Part shown: positions 44,947-55,182 of the stretch, in pieces
Numbering within the stretch: position 1 is the first letter of the stretch
Layout: each line of letters opens with the position of its first letter
Source of the DNA: Perkinsus olseni
Taxonomy: Eukaryota; Perkinsozoa; Perkinsida; Perkinsidae
Assembly (NCBI GenBank): GCA_013115135.1
Contig: JABANP010000046.1
Location: forward strand, 146,909 to 210,908
Direction: 5' to 3'
DNA length: 64,000 nucleotides
Notes under the pieces: model-generated
Database searches by the model: none
Told to the model about the DNA's origin: nothing
Seen by the model: only the letters and a program-made list of their open reading frames with translations
Made by a program: the position numbers and the translations under genes

Positions 44947-45151
44947 GTCGCAGTGAGCGACTCCCTCCCATCACCGGTCTTGGTCTTCCTTCAGTCCATC
45001 GATGCCAATGTCGATCCCGACGACTTCGACCTCTTTCTCGAGAGCCAAGCTGTGAGGCTCGCGAGAGGATCGTGGAGGTGTCTTTTTACGTCGAGCTGGG
45101 ATTTGTTTCAAGTAGCGGTGATTTCTTAAAGAAGCAGTATTTTTATGAATC

Positions 45152-46843
45152 CCAAGATTGCTGTTGTGTTCTCCTACCTGGAGTTCCCTGACGAGAGTGC
45201 GGTCGAAAGGAAGCGTATGCAAGTGGGACAGCTCGGCGGTCACATTTCTCTTGATCGTTTGCATCGTCGCACTCTAGACACAGAATGACGTTCAAGAGAG
45301 GTATGCGAAGCACGACCGGCGAGAAAATGGCACATACTGGTTGTATAGTTGCAACTGTCGAGGTTCTGATATCCGAGGCGAGTCGAATCACGGGGAAGGG
45401 AGAGTTGGTGCGACAGAGGCGATGCCGTAGATGCCATTGTGATGAACAAACTCGAAGTAAAGCAGGTCTGCCGTGCGCATTGAGCACTCTCACATTCAAG
45501 CATACGACAAAGGTGCACGTGAGGTCGTGGAGGGGTAGGGTATAGCTGTCGTCCCTCGTCACGGTCTTAGTGTTTCTCGTGTTGTTCCATTCGAAGGCTT
45601 CACATCGTATGGTTGTGTTATCACCGTCGCGGCGCCTCGAGGACGGGCAAGTTCATCGTACTGCTGCATCACCACAGAAGGGGAGGCCAAAGACGGACAG
45701 ACTTGTGAGACCTTTGTCACAGTCCTCTCATCGAACGTGAAGATACCAAGTACATCTGTCGGAACGCTTGGCCCCTAGCTGGCTCATCAAACCACTCGGA
45801 CGTTTCACCCGCGATGCACCATGGTTCAGAACTATGGAGCACTCAGCTACTTCCGTCGGTATGAACTCCACAATACAGTAACGCGTATTGGCCATCGAAC
45901 TGGAGCCGTATAGAGCGATATACGGGCTCCGAGCACCCAGGACGATCTCTTCATAGCTGCATCAGGCCTACTGGCGATCACCAAGGAAGCGAGTCACCGC
46001 GCTCTAGGAGTGCCCGTGTGGCCTCCCCTCTCGATCTGGACTTTGGCAGGGAGTGGTTGTTGAGACGTACTCACTGACAAAGTCGGTTGCATGCGCCTCA
46101 TCTCTCTACCAGGTGATGCTGAGATCTCCCGGAAGATGATCGACGCGGAGCGGCGGGCCATGGCCGAATGCGTAGGAGGCGGTCACAGCACTGACCAAGA
46201 TGACCGCGAGTTGGGCCGCGATCCTAGCACTTTCAAGGCGTCGAAGCCGCAGTGCTCTCGGACTTTTTGGAACCCCTTCTGGCGTCAAAAGCGTCGTTGA
46301 CTGATCGGACTCGCTAGAACGAGAGGAGCTCGATTTCCGCTTCGAGGATCGCGCCGATTGAGGGTTGATGAAATGTTCGGTAGGACCCAGCTAGTGTCCT
46401 TCAAGGTCTTCTCGCCTGTTGACCGACCTGGCCTAAGGCGAAGTGAGAATATCCTGCAGAAGGCGGGGCTGCAGTATGTTGGCCCTGTAAGATGCCACTC
46501 ACATGCCTCTACAACACAACGCGCAATTGAGTACTACGCCTATCGTCAGCAGTGCTTCCGGGAACCAATACCGGACATCCCCGCGACACTCCCCGCAATT
46601 CTGTTGGCTTGCAACCGGTTTTACCAGATTCGAGGCTGGAAGGAGCAGGCTGATAAGTACGCTAGAAAGCGCCGAGATGCTGACGTACACCACGAGTACG
46701 CTAGCAGCATACGACTCCCGACGGCTTCACCTCGACACATCTATCGCAGACCTCTGCTTGTCAGTTGTGGCTTCTCCCCGGCTATAATACGCTTTGGGGA
46801 CGATATTGCTGGTGATGCCTCGGACGCTAGTCAACGATTGTGA
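45152..46843 (+). CDS. Unrecognised split gene
   Basis: Not recognised. Protein-like plus-strand pieces follow one another: MNPKIAVVFSYLEFPDESAV (45152-45235), a Thr/Arg/Cys-rich part (45285-45500), CVITVAAPRGRASSSYCCIT (about 45615), WLIKPLGRFTRDAPWF (about 45780), DDLFIAASGLLAITKEA (about 45941), EAAVLSDFLEPLLASKASL (about 46240) and VSFKVFSPVDRPGLRRSENI (about 46398). Several introns are implied, but joins could not be fixed, and the set may represent more than one gene. No domain could be named. Confidence 0.35.
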
Positions 46844-46938
46844 GCACCTAACGGGTCGTTCTAGTGCTGGAATCCCTTGTGGCTCAACCGTGATTCCGCG
46901 GATATGTTTCTGATCGCCAACTCCCTGCCCGGTCGAGT

Positions 46939-48533
46939 GTGCAGGACACCAATACCTGGGTGTCCCGCACAGTCTGTATTCCCTCTACCGGTCCCGCAAC
47001 TGTGCTCGGGGAGATCGTAGTACATGGCATTTACGTAGTGAGGAAGGTGTGCGAGGAGGATTTATCGGTCCCCGATGGTAAAGCGGTTGAGTCTTGGCGA
47101 GGTACGAGGATGCTCTCGTTAAACAAGCCTTGGGCCGTCAGCAGGACGAGGAGCGCAATCGACGCCGACGTGCGTCCCCGCGAGCTATCTCAGAAAGATC
47201 CTTGGAGAGACTCGAGAGACTGTGAGTCGCAAGAGGGTCCGGTTGCTATACTATAAGCTGACTTCCTCCAGTGGCTTTCCAGTGACAGATAAGCGCTGTT
47301 GAAGTGGCCATTTACGCACACGACTAGCAGTGGCCTCTCTTAGCTTTCTCCTCAACTGTGAGTTCTAGGTACGAAGATGCTAGACTCCGTAAAGTGAAGC
47401 ATGAGAAAACGAAAGCATCCAGGGAGCTGCAGGCCAGGTCGTTGTCAGAAATGGGCAAGCTCTCCTCGAAGTCGAGGGATTTGGCAGAACAGCGAAGGGC
47501 TAGGGTGTCTGTCAGGGAATGGCTCACACGGCCGAGGTGGGGACCGCCAACCCTTGTTGGGTTTCACTCAATAATAATCTACGATCTCCTTGGTCGGCCC
47601 TCGGGACGTAATGACTCGAGGCCTCGAGCGACGGACTGATCCACGATTCTAGAGGGACTCCGACCTCGATTGTTGATGGCTTTGCCGCAGTGCCTCGCCG
47701 CCGTCGACGAGTCGAACAGAGGAGACCGGAAATACCGTGCGAGAGAGCCAACAGGCAGCAGGTCGGAAGATAAATAACTTCCTCAAGCGCAGTGAGGAGG
47801 CATTGGTGGCCCGGGAGGAGCGCACGCGGGCGAAGAAGAAAATGCAAGAGTAGGCCACAGCCAGGCGTGCAAAGTCTGGACATGCCTGAGAGCAATGACC
47901 AGGTTGATTGAACTCGCTGAGTGCACCTTCCAGCCGAGAACCGCGCCCGACCAAGGCTCCGATGATCAGGCGGGAATTCTGTTCATTCCCTGTGTTTGTG
48001 TTCCTGTATCTCCGGCAGGCTGACGAGATGTGGCGGCGAGGTCTGAGCTCACGACGATCGATGTTGAGGGGGCAGAGTGTGCACGAGAGGCTCTACGCGA
48101 AGTGGGTCGTGAGAGGCTGCTGTATGCCGGACTGCTGCTGCCAGGGGACTTCTCGATAAGGAGAAGAGAGAAGAAATCCACAAGAATGCGCAGCTTACTC
48201 GAGAACGAGAGGAGCTGGCTCGCTGTAAGGGCGACATTCATCAGGCCATTGTTATCGCACGCCATTCATCATTCCTCTGCCGTTGTCGCTGTGTATCTCC
48301 GTAAGAGCACCCGGCTATAAATTGAAAGGCCTCTGCCGGTGAAGAGCCAACATGCTGCCAGGCACGTTCAAGCCACAGATCTCAACACATCACCGTACGG
48401 AAAGTTTCGATTTGAGCTCAGAGAGCGACGCAGCCTCCATCGTCAGCCACTACTCTTCCTCGTCGATAGATTCCCTGATAGTAAGGAGCGTGTCTGGAAG
48501 CCTCGGCTAGGTCGCTCTTCGCCAGGCACTTGA
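46939..48533 (+). CDS. Coiled-coil-rich protein with KSR-LAEQR motif
   Basis: Charged helical exons dominate: ALVKQALGRQQDEERNRRRR (about 47120), VKHEKTKASRELQARSLSEM then SSKSRDLAEQRRARVS (47390-47515), FLKRSEEALVAREERTRAKK (about 47780-47850), RRSMLRGQSVHERLYAKW (about 48055) and LLDKEKREEIHKNAQLTRER (about 48152). The pairing of an SKSRxLAExR motif with an ERLY motif is common in large protist cytoskeletal or flagellar coiled-coil proteins; this is a resemblance, not an identification. Exon joins and both ends are uncertain. Confidence 0.4.
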
Positions 48534-48655
48534 GTGCGACGTTAGGAGAATGGTGAACGAGTATGTTGCGTCGCGTGAGTGAGTAGTCAAGGACGCACTC
48601 AGCATCGTCCTCACTTATGGATCTATCAGGACAGCGGCAGTCTAGCAGTCCTTCG

Positions 48656-48815
48656 GATCACGCATGCATCGGAGGAACTGTAGGAGATGCATCATGCATG
48701 TCCTCCGTTGTTGCCGCTCTAGCTATATAGTGTGGTTTTTGGAGCTTTTCACGATTGTAACGATGAGTTATTGAGTTACCAGTCGTCTTGCAATCGCCAC
48801 TTTAAACTCGGAACA
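48656..48815. repeat. Dispersed ~155-bp repeat, copy 1
   Basis: Matches 53372-53525 over most of its length, with small indels (for example GATCACGCATGCATCGGAGG at the start of both). It contains an inverted repeat CGGAGGA...TCCTCCG enclosing ATGCATCATGCAT. It lies about 320 bp downstream of the stop of the secreted-protein gene 49958-49134. Confidence 0.8.
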
Positions 48816-49133
48816 AGCGAGAAGAAAACATATCCGCATAACGACCAATAAGTTAATAATATTTCCTCAATAAGTAGCGTCAGCGACACCAGCCGCCGAA
48901 CTCGAATCAGAACTTCTGATTCGAAGGTCGTTATTGCTTTCTGGCAAAGAGAGAGATTCTGCGCTGCAGAAGTTGAAAATACTAGGCTCTAAGAAGAGAA
49001 CCTCGGACCACCGTAAGTGAAGAGGATGCTGGGAGATTGATGAGTTCACCGTGACCACACGGCAAGGCTCAATTCCACAGGAGGCAGCAGCCTTCTGAGA
49101 ACGACGAGTTGAGACGTTGAGAGGGCTCAATCG

Positions 49134-49958
49134 TCAGGTAGAACGTTGCAAGTATCGCCTCTCGTTACCGATGTCGGTGTAGACGCCGTCGTCGGAGAAC
49201 CCCAAGGTTTTGAGATCAGTGCCTCTGATATTGAAACAGATTCCACATGTCTGATTGGCCACGTCGAGGAAGGCGTCGCGACTTCCACCAAAGTCGATCT
49301 GATAGGGTTCACCAGGCTCCTCCCTCGAGAGCTTGTAAGGCCCTAGGAAAGCTGTCCCGTCGCCAGTCCTTCCATTGGAGCAACTGATATTAAGTGATGC
49401 ATCCTGAGTGACGTCAAGTAGGAAAAAAGCTCTGAAGCACTCGAATGAGCCGAATGAGCCGAAAAAGGAGGTGCGGTAAGAGCCCTCCCTGAGAGGCAGG
49501 GCATACCGAGTGAGCTCCACCTTCTCTCCCTGGAACTGGATCGTACCAGAGTCAGGGGAGTTGACCGTAAAGTGTCCAAGGTCACCCTCAACGAAGTTCA
49601 GGGAGGGGCAGGCAGCCTTGGAGCCATCGTAAAGGCGGTCTAATCCCGGAGGCGGGTCGGTACTGCTGAGATACCCGGTAATATCGATATAAAAGTTGAT
49701 GAAGGTCGGTGGAAACTTACTGACAGAAGGGAACTTGAAGGGGCCATCCTCGAATGCCTTCTGAGGACACTCTATGCCGTAGGTCATCTTCCCGTCTCTG
49801 GTTATGTTGTAAGTCAACTGCAGACCAGAGCCTGGGTCCACATAGACATAGGAGCCAGGGTTGGGCATGTAGCCATAGAAAGGGTAATCTCTATCCAACG
49901 GGTCCACCTGGGCACTGCAGACCGATAGAACCGTAGCCGAAAAGAGAAGGGCGATCAT
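49134..49958 (-). CDS. Secreted protein, paralogue of 54577-53789
   Basis: A single exon. The start at 49958 was chosen because it gives a clean signal peptide (MIALLFSATVLSVCSAQ) aligned with that of the paralogue; the open frame runs 57 codons further upstream. The mature protein is about 255 residues with conserved blocks shared with the paralogue: YPFYGYMPNPGSYVYVDPGS, GLQLTYNIT, SGTIQFQGEKVELTRYALPL, SCSNGRTGDGTAFLGPYKLS and paired cysteines. It is probably an extracellular or surface protein of a lineage-specific family; no known domain was recognised and its function is unknown. Confidence 0.75.
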   Translation of the reverse strand: MIALLFSATVLSVCSAQVDPLDRDYPFYGYMPNPGSYVYVDPGSGLQLTYNITRDGKMTYGIECPQKAFEDGPFKFPSVSKFPPTFINFYIDITGYLSSTDPPPGLDRLYDGSKAACPSLNFVEGDLGHFTVNSPDSGTIQFQGEKVELTRYALPLREGSYRTSFFGSFGSFECFRAFFLLDVTQDASLNISCSNGRTGDGTAFLGPYKLSREEPGEPYQIDFGGSRDAFLDVANQTCGICFNIRGTDLKTLGFSDDGVYTDIGNERRYLQRST

Positions 49959-50129
49959 GGCACAGTCGGTAGAGGTAACGCTGAGCCGAGAGGTAATGTA
50001 GAGCGTGTTGATGTCCCGCCTGCACGCAAGCACATCGGAGATGGAGCTGCTGCTGCTGCCTCCACGAATTCCGCAGAGTTGAGTTTGAAAGGCTGCCTCG
50101 AGAAGGGCAGGGCTCATCCGGGTATCCAA

Positions 50130-51132
50130 TAGAGCAGGTTACCGCGGTTCATTGGATGCCCAACAGCCTTTCTTTCGTCTCTCATCATGAGAGTCTCATG
50201 TACTGATGACAAGCTATCCCCAATGATTCGCTCTCCTGCGTTTTGTCCCCGGTACGCCGTAGTAGTAACTACGGTGACAATATTGTGGCAACTAAACGCT
50301 ACGCAGGACCTTCTTGCCAGTACTACACGGTAATCACAGAGTGATAACCAGTCACACCATCATCATCATTGCGATTTACTTTACTGTATGTTCCAGATTG
50401 GCATCTGTTACATTTCTGCGCTCTGCACACGCGTGCATGAGTATGCGTTCTAAACCGCACTTTCCGGCCAACTCCACGAGCTTGGCTATTCAACCCTTTG
50501 CGTTGACCTGCCTCAAAGGCCTACACGGTACTGAGTTACAGTGCAGGCGAGCACATAGTTTGCCGAATGCAAATGCCAGATCCATTAAGATCGAGGATTC
50601 TCGGCTTCATAGAGCTTTTAAATCAAGAGCGAAGCATCAAAACTCTAGTGTATCAAGCATTTACTAGCCCTTGCCGGCTCTCCCCTACCGACGTCGAATT
50701 CCCGGGACTATAACGTCCGACTTAGTGTGCCGCCGACGGTGGACTACCGTGGCACTGGCGCGTGGGTCTGAGGGATATTCCAAACAAGTCACGATTAGAC
50801 GCAATGCTTATTCCGAACAGAGCTTTGGTCTCAGTCGGACGCAGCGCGACCGCTTTTCGTGTGCTGGGGCTCCCAGCCTGGGAGCTTCCGCATCAAGCGA
50901 CGGTTCTCCGAATGGCTTTAATGCAGCGGCTTCTCAGAGCCGAGGAGTACCCAAAACGAGTAGCATTAGCATTGATGGCAGCGTAAATAATACCTGGCAC
51001 TTCAAGGCCAGTGGCAGGCGGGGGCAACCCACCTGGGCGTGCGCTTTTTTGTCGGTATAAGATTCGCTCATACTTTCTCGACTCTCACGGCGCATTTCCT
51101 CTTTCATCCGAGTTGACGGTGTAAGTTTTTTC
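50130..51132. other. Spacer between secreted-protein gene and glucosidase II beta
   Basis: Two plus-strand frames (50314-50667 and 50671-51060) are open but have biased, motif-free composition and no splice or signal features. A CATCATCATCATTG microsatellite lies at about 50357. No gene is called. Confidence 0.4.
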
Positions 51133-53431
51133 ATGGCTGCACTTTCTTCTTTCCTGTTCGTCGCCAGCCTCGCCGTCCCGAGCGAGGGGCTGGACACCGT
51201 CGAGGGCAAGCATAAGATCATGGGCGTCAATCCCAAGCTTCACAAGTGATGCTTCCGTCCTCCGTTACCGCAGGAAGTCCGTTCTCTCTCTCAGCTACTA
51301 CGAGCCCGTTGCCCCGCCTCAGTATGGAGGCCATCAGTTCTTCCAGTGTGACCCTCTGGCACGCAGCGGCACTGAGCTCGTCCCATACGAAAGCCTCAAC
51401 GATGATTTCTGTGACTGTAAGGCAACTGCAGCTGTTCTTCACCTCCTCGGCACGGCCTTTCACCGAGTCATTGTTTTCTTTTGGTTCGGCTAGTTTTTAG
51501 TTCAACCCTGCAGGTAGTAATGGTGCTGACGAGCCTGGCACAGCAGCCTGTTCGCACTTCCCTGGAGCAGCGTAGGTCGCTCGACCCCTCATCAGTTCTG
51601 ACCTAACGCGTATTCTTGGCAGATTCTACTGCGAGAACAAGGGCTCCGTTCCGAAGTTAGTCTGGGCTTCTCACGTCGGCGATGGTGTATGCGACTGTTG
51701 TGATGGCTCTGACGAGTGGCAACTGGGCGGGTGCGAGAACTTCTGTGCGGCGGAGGGCTCGAAGATACGCCAACAGCGGGAGGTCAGCCTTCTGGGTACA
51801 GCGGAAAAGTTAAATCCTCTAGCCCTTCTGGTTCTGCATTTGAGTGGTTCTTCGAGCTTCCCCAGTAGGGCTACAGGCGTTGACCGAGTATATTCAGGCT
51901 GATCTTGAGAGGATCGAAGCGGGGTTGAGGCAAAAGGAAGAAGAACGTTCTCATACAGATGAGAAACTCGCCCAGTGGAAAGCGGAGTTGGAGGAGCTCA
52001 AGGCTAAGCTTCCTGTAGGTCGCTCAGTCTTCGGCCTCTCCGCACAGAAGACGCTGCAGCGTTCTGCTGCTCTCGTCTGGTATTGTTACTTCAGCATATT
52101 ATTCCCATTGCACTGGTTACTAATCAGGAACTCGAGGCTGCTAGCAACGCCGCGCAAGTGGAGCTTGGAGAGCTCGAACATGAAGAGCATAAAAGACGGG
52201 AAGCTGAAGCCGCGGAGAGGTCGGGAGAGAAATGCCGAGGAAAGCGACGTCCTTAGTGGAGAGGTGAAGGTCAGTTTTCATCGTTTCTGACGACCCGTGA
52301 AATTTTCGACTCTATTTTGTGTATTACCAATGCACCTTCGCTAAGCGTGTTTTCTGTTGGTACTGAAGAGTCGGCATGTCAGGAAGCAGACGATGAGAGT
52401 GAGTATGCTCAGTGGATGGAGCATGAGGAGGAGAAGGATACCGGCGAGGAGCCGAAGGAAAAGACTCCACTTCAAATTGCTCGTGAAAAGTATCCTGTGT
52501 TGGGTTCGAACCTGCGCCGGAAGTTGCTTTGCCCTAGGGCTGATACACTTCGCGACGAGGCCGACGATATCAAGAAGCAGGTGGAACAGCATGAGAAGAA
52601 CTTGCAAACCGACTTTGGGCCCGGACTACGCGTATTACGATGGCATTGTTGCCGGGGGCGTCATCCGTTGTGTCAGGTACTTCAGCCTCGCCAATGAGTG
52701 CGTCGAGGCCTTGTTCGAGCACTACAACTACAAGATATGCTTCTTTGGGAAGGTGACTCAGAAGGTAGGAGTCCCGGCTTCGGCTGGAGGAGTCCTCGTC
52801 ACGCCAGGAAGAAGGCAGGGCGTTCTCGGAGATGCGCCTGGGAGAGTTTTCTAGCTACTACACCGACCCGGCCAAGCAGGATTCGCCAACTGACTATTCA
52901 ATACACGTGTAGGTCTGAGACTTCTGCGCAGTTCACAGCAGCGAAGGTACTGCCATCGCCGGAGGCTGTTGTCTTTTCAAGGTTCACTAACGGTGACTGG
53001 TGCCCTGGGGGCCCTGCGCGGGAAACTAAGGTCAAGATGCGGTGCGGCGCAACACTGCAGCTGATATCTGTGAAGGAACCGTCTCGTTGCAAGTGAGTTT
53101 TAAACGTCCTCTGGAGGCCTGCTCTGACGAGTTGTTTTGAGGTGGCTGAGCAATTTCGTAGCAATTTCTGCAGCGGCAGCCGCTCCCCAGGTACGAAGCT
53201 GAAGTAACTCACCCTGGATCATGTTCAGCCGCGGACGTAGAGGCCCTGAGAAAGAGTATCGATGAGCACGAAACTCTCTCTCAAGAGCAGTACCTCCGCC
53301 CGGATCAATACGTGAGAATGCGCCTATCGACTGAGCAGTCGGAAGCGGAGGGCCAATGTGGCGTCCCCTCAGATCACGCATGCATCGGAGGAACTGTAGG
53401 AGATGCATGTCCGCCGTTGTTGCCGCTCTAG
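51133..53431 (+). CDS. PRKCSH: Glucosidase II beta subunit (PRKCSH-like)
   Basis: Start MAALSSFLFVASLAVPSEG at 51133 is a signal peptide. LDL-receptor-A-like modules follow: SLNDDFCDC (about 51390), SNGADEPGTAACSHFPGA (about 51517) and VGDGVCDCCDGSDEWQLGGC (about 51680), then a coiled Glu-rich middle (51880-52600), and the mannose-6-phosphate receptor homology domain from DYAYYDGI (52624) to SRFTNGDWCPGGP, VKMRCGATLQLISVKEPSRC (about 53030-53090) and YEAEVTHPGSCSAADVEALR. The subunit retains glucosidase II in the ER and presents N-glycans to the catalytic subunit. One base must be skipped at 52617-52626 to keep frame between LQTDFGP and DYAYYDG. The last ~20 codons lie in repeat copy 2, so the tail is acquired. 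No classical C-terminal KDEL-type signal is seen. Confidence 0.85.
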
Positions 53432-53525
53432 CTATATAGTGTGATTTTTGGAGCTTTTCAAAATCGTGAGGAGAGGTTATTGAGTTACCAGTCATCTTGC
53501 TGAAGCCACTTGAGAACTCAAAACT
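53372..53525. repeat. Dispersed ~155-bp repeat, copy 2
   Basis: Counterpart of 48656-48815. It supplies the last codons and TAG stop (53429-53431) of the glucosidase II beta frame and lies about 260 bp downstream of the stop of the second secreted-protein gene. Confidence 0.8.
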
Positions 53526-53788
53526 TGCAGAGAAGGGATGTAATGAAATATTGATGAATGACTACCTAGTGACCGCCCTGAAGGAGTTCCGTAGACTTGA
53601 CGAGCATTCCGACAAAGAGCGGCCTACAAATGAAATAAGATGATATGAGCGAAAGCGATGACGAGGATATCCCAAGCGAGAGTGATGCTGAGTCGGCTTT
53701 GTAATGGGACTAGCGAGACTTAACAGAAAGGCTCGCTAAAAATACGCCTATGCTTCCATTGGAGTTGCAATAACGCCAAGGTAGATGA

Positions 53789-54577
53789 TCAGGTTAACCT
53801 GTCCAAGTAAGACCTCTTCTTCGCAATCTCTGTGTAGATCCCACCGTCGTAGAAACTCAAGGTTTCGACGTCTGTGTCGCCCATCTTGAAGCAGAGCCCA
53901 CATGTCTCACTCGCCCCCGCAAGGAAGGCGAGGCGACCTCCTCCGAAGTCGATATCGTAGAGCTTTCCGGGCCTCTCCTGGGACACCTTGTACGGGCCAA
54001 AGACAGCTGTCTTGTCACCAGTTCTCCCATTAGTGCAACTGATTTCCAGTGACCCTGCTCGAGTGACGTAGAAAAGGAAGTGGGATCCGCTGCACTCTCC
54101 CAACCCGCGTGGGCCGCTGCGGTAAGTACCCTCCCTGAGAGGTAACGCATACCGAGTGAGGTTCACCCTCTCTCCCTGGAACTGGATCGTACCAGAGTCA
54201 CGATCCGGGGAGTTGAAGCTGAATTCTTCAAGATCGCCCTCAGCGAAATCCAGGGAGGGGCAGGCAGTCCTCGAGCCATTATAGAGCACATCGATCGAGT
54301 CTATGTCGATAACAAAGTTGATGAAGTCTGGCGGCACCTTACTGATACAAGGGAAGCGGAAGGGGCCGGCCTTGAAGCTCTGTTGGCACTTTATGCCGTA
54401 CATCATGTTTCCATTCTCCGTGAGATTATAGGTCAACTGCAACCCAGAATCGACATCTTCATACACAAAGGAGCCAGGGTTGGGGTTGTGGCCGTAGAAG
54501 GGGAAGACTCTGTCCTTGGGGTCTACTTGGGCGTTGCAGAAGGCTAAAACCGTAGCCGTGAGGAGAGTCGCCAGCAT
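53789..54577 (-). CDS. Secreted protein, paralogue of 49958-49134
   Basis: A single exon of 262 codons starting with a signal peptide (MLATLLTATVLAFCNAQ). It shares blocks with its paralogue: FPFYGHNPNPGSFVYEDVDS, GLQLTYNLT, SGTIQFQGERVNLTRYALPL, SCTNGRTGDKTAVFGPYKVS and the cysteines CGLCFKMGDTD. It lacks the proline-rich insert of the 49-kb copy. Together with the copied 3' flank this points to duplication of a gene-plus-flank unit on both sides of glucosidase II beta. Function unknown. Confidence 0.75.
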   Translation of the reverse strand: MLATLLTATVLAFCNAQVDPKDRVFPFYGHNPNPGSFVYEDVDSGLQLTYNLTENGNMMYGIKCQQSFKAGPFRFPCISKVPPDFINFVIDIDSIDVLYNGSRTACPSLDFAEGDLEEFSFNSPDRDSGTIQFQGERVNLTRYALPLREGTYRSGPRGLGECSGSHFLFYVTRAGSLEISCTNGRTGDKTAVFGPYKVSQERPGKLYDIDFGGGRLAFLAGASETCGLCFKMGDTDVETLSFYDGGIYTEIAKKRSYLDRLT

Positions 54578-55182
54578 GATCTAGTCTGCGTCTGCGGTTG
54601 TTGAGCAGCCAAGTTGCGCATGCGTTGATGCCCCGCTTGCACGCGAACACCTCGTGTGGGCGGATATCTTCAACGTCGTGATCGAGTCGTCGATTGATAC
54701 TATAGGTAGTCGATGCCAGTGACTCTGGTAACACAATCCCAAAGGCAATACAGATATCAGATAATAGTTGAGCTGCTGCTGACGAGTTGGCGGACGGGCC
54801 AACTGTAATCCACAAAAGAATCCACGAAAGACTCTTGATGCAATCGATCCTTTGACGCATACACATACAAGCTGCGCTTAACACTCTCGCGCCCGCCAAA
54901 TACTGTCTATCTGTCTACCTTGCACGCACGGGCCGCACAGTCAAAAAGTTAAAGCAGCAAGTAAGGCCGAACGGAGTCGATTTACATATAGCGAACAATC
55001 GATATCTCGCAGCTAGAACACTGGCCAACAGGAGCGGGCAGATCCTCCTGCCACATCTCGTCCCCTGTAAATCTGGCGCAGTGAGGAAATAACTTCAACA
55101 ATAAAAAGGCAGCTAAGGAGACAATACGCATCTAGCGAAGTGAAATAGCGAATTGGGACAGGCTGCACGCAGAACGTGACAG
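54578..55182. other. Spacer, nothing recognised
   Basis: Minus frames here (54899-54459) overlap the secreted-protein start in another frame and are not supported. The stretch could include the end of the neighbouring retroelement, but no terminal repeat could be tested. Confidence 0.4.

Noticed and set aside
48339..48533. Separate small gene before repeat copy 1
   Set aside because: Composition resembles the tail of the coiled-coil gene and no start context was seen; left inside that gene span.
50314..51060. Two plus-strand open frames of 117 and 129 codons
   Set aside because: No motifs, signal or splice features, and composition looks like random open reading.
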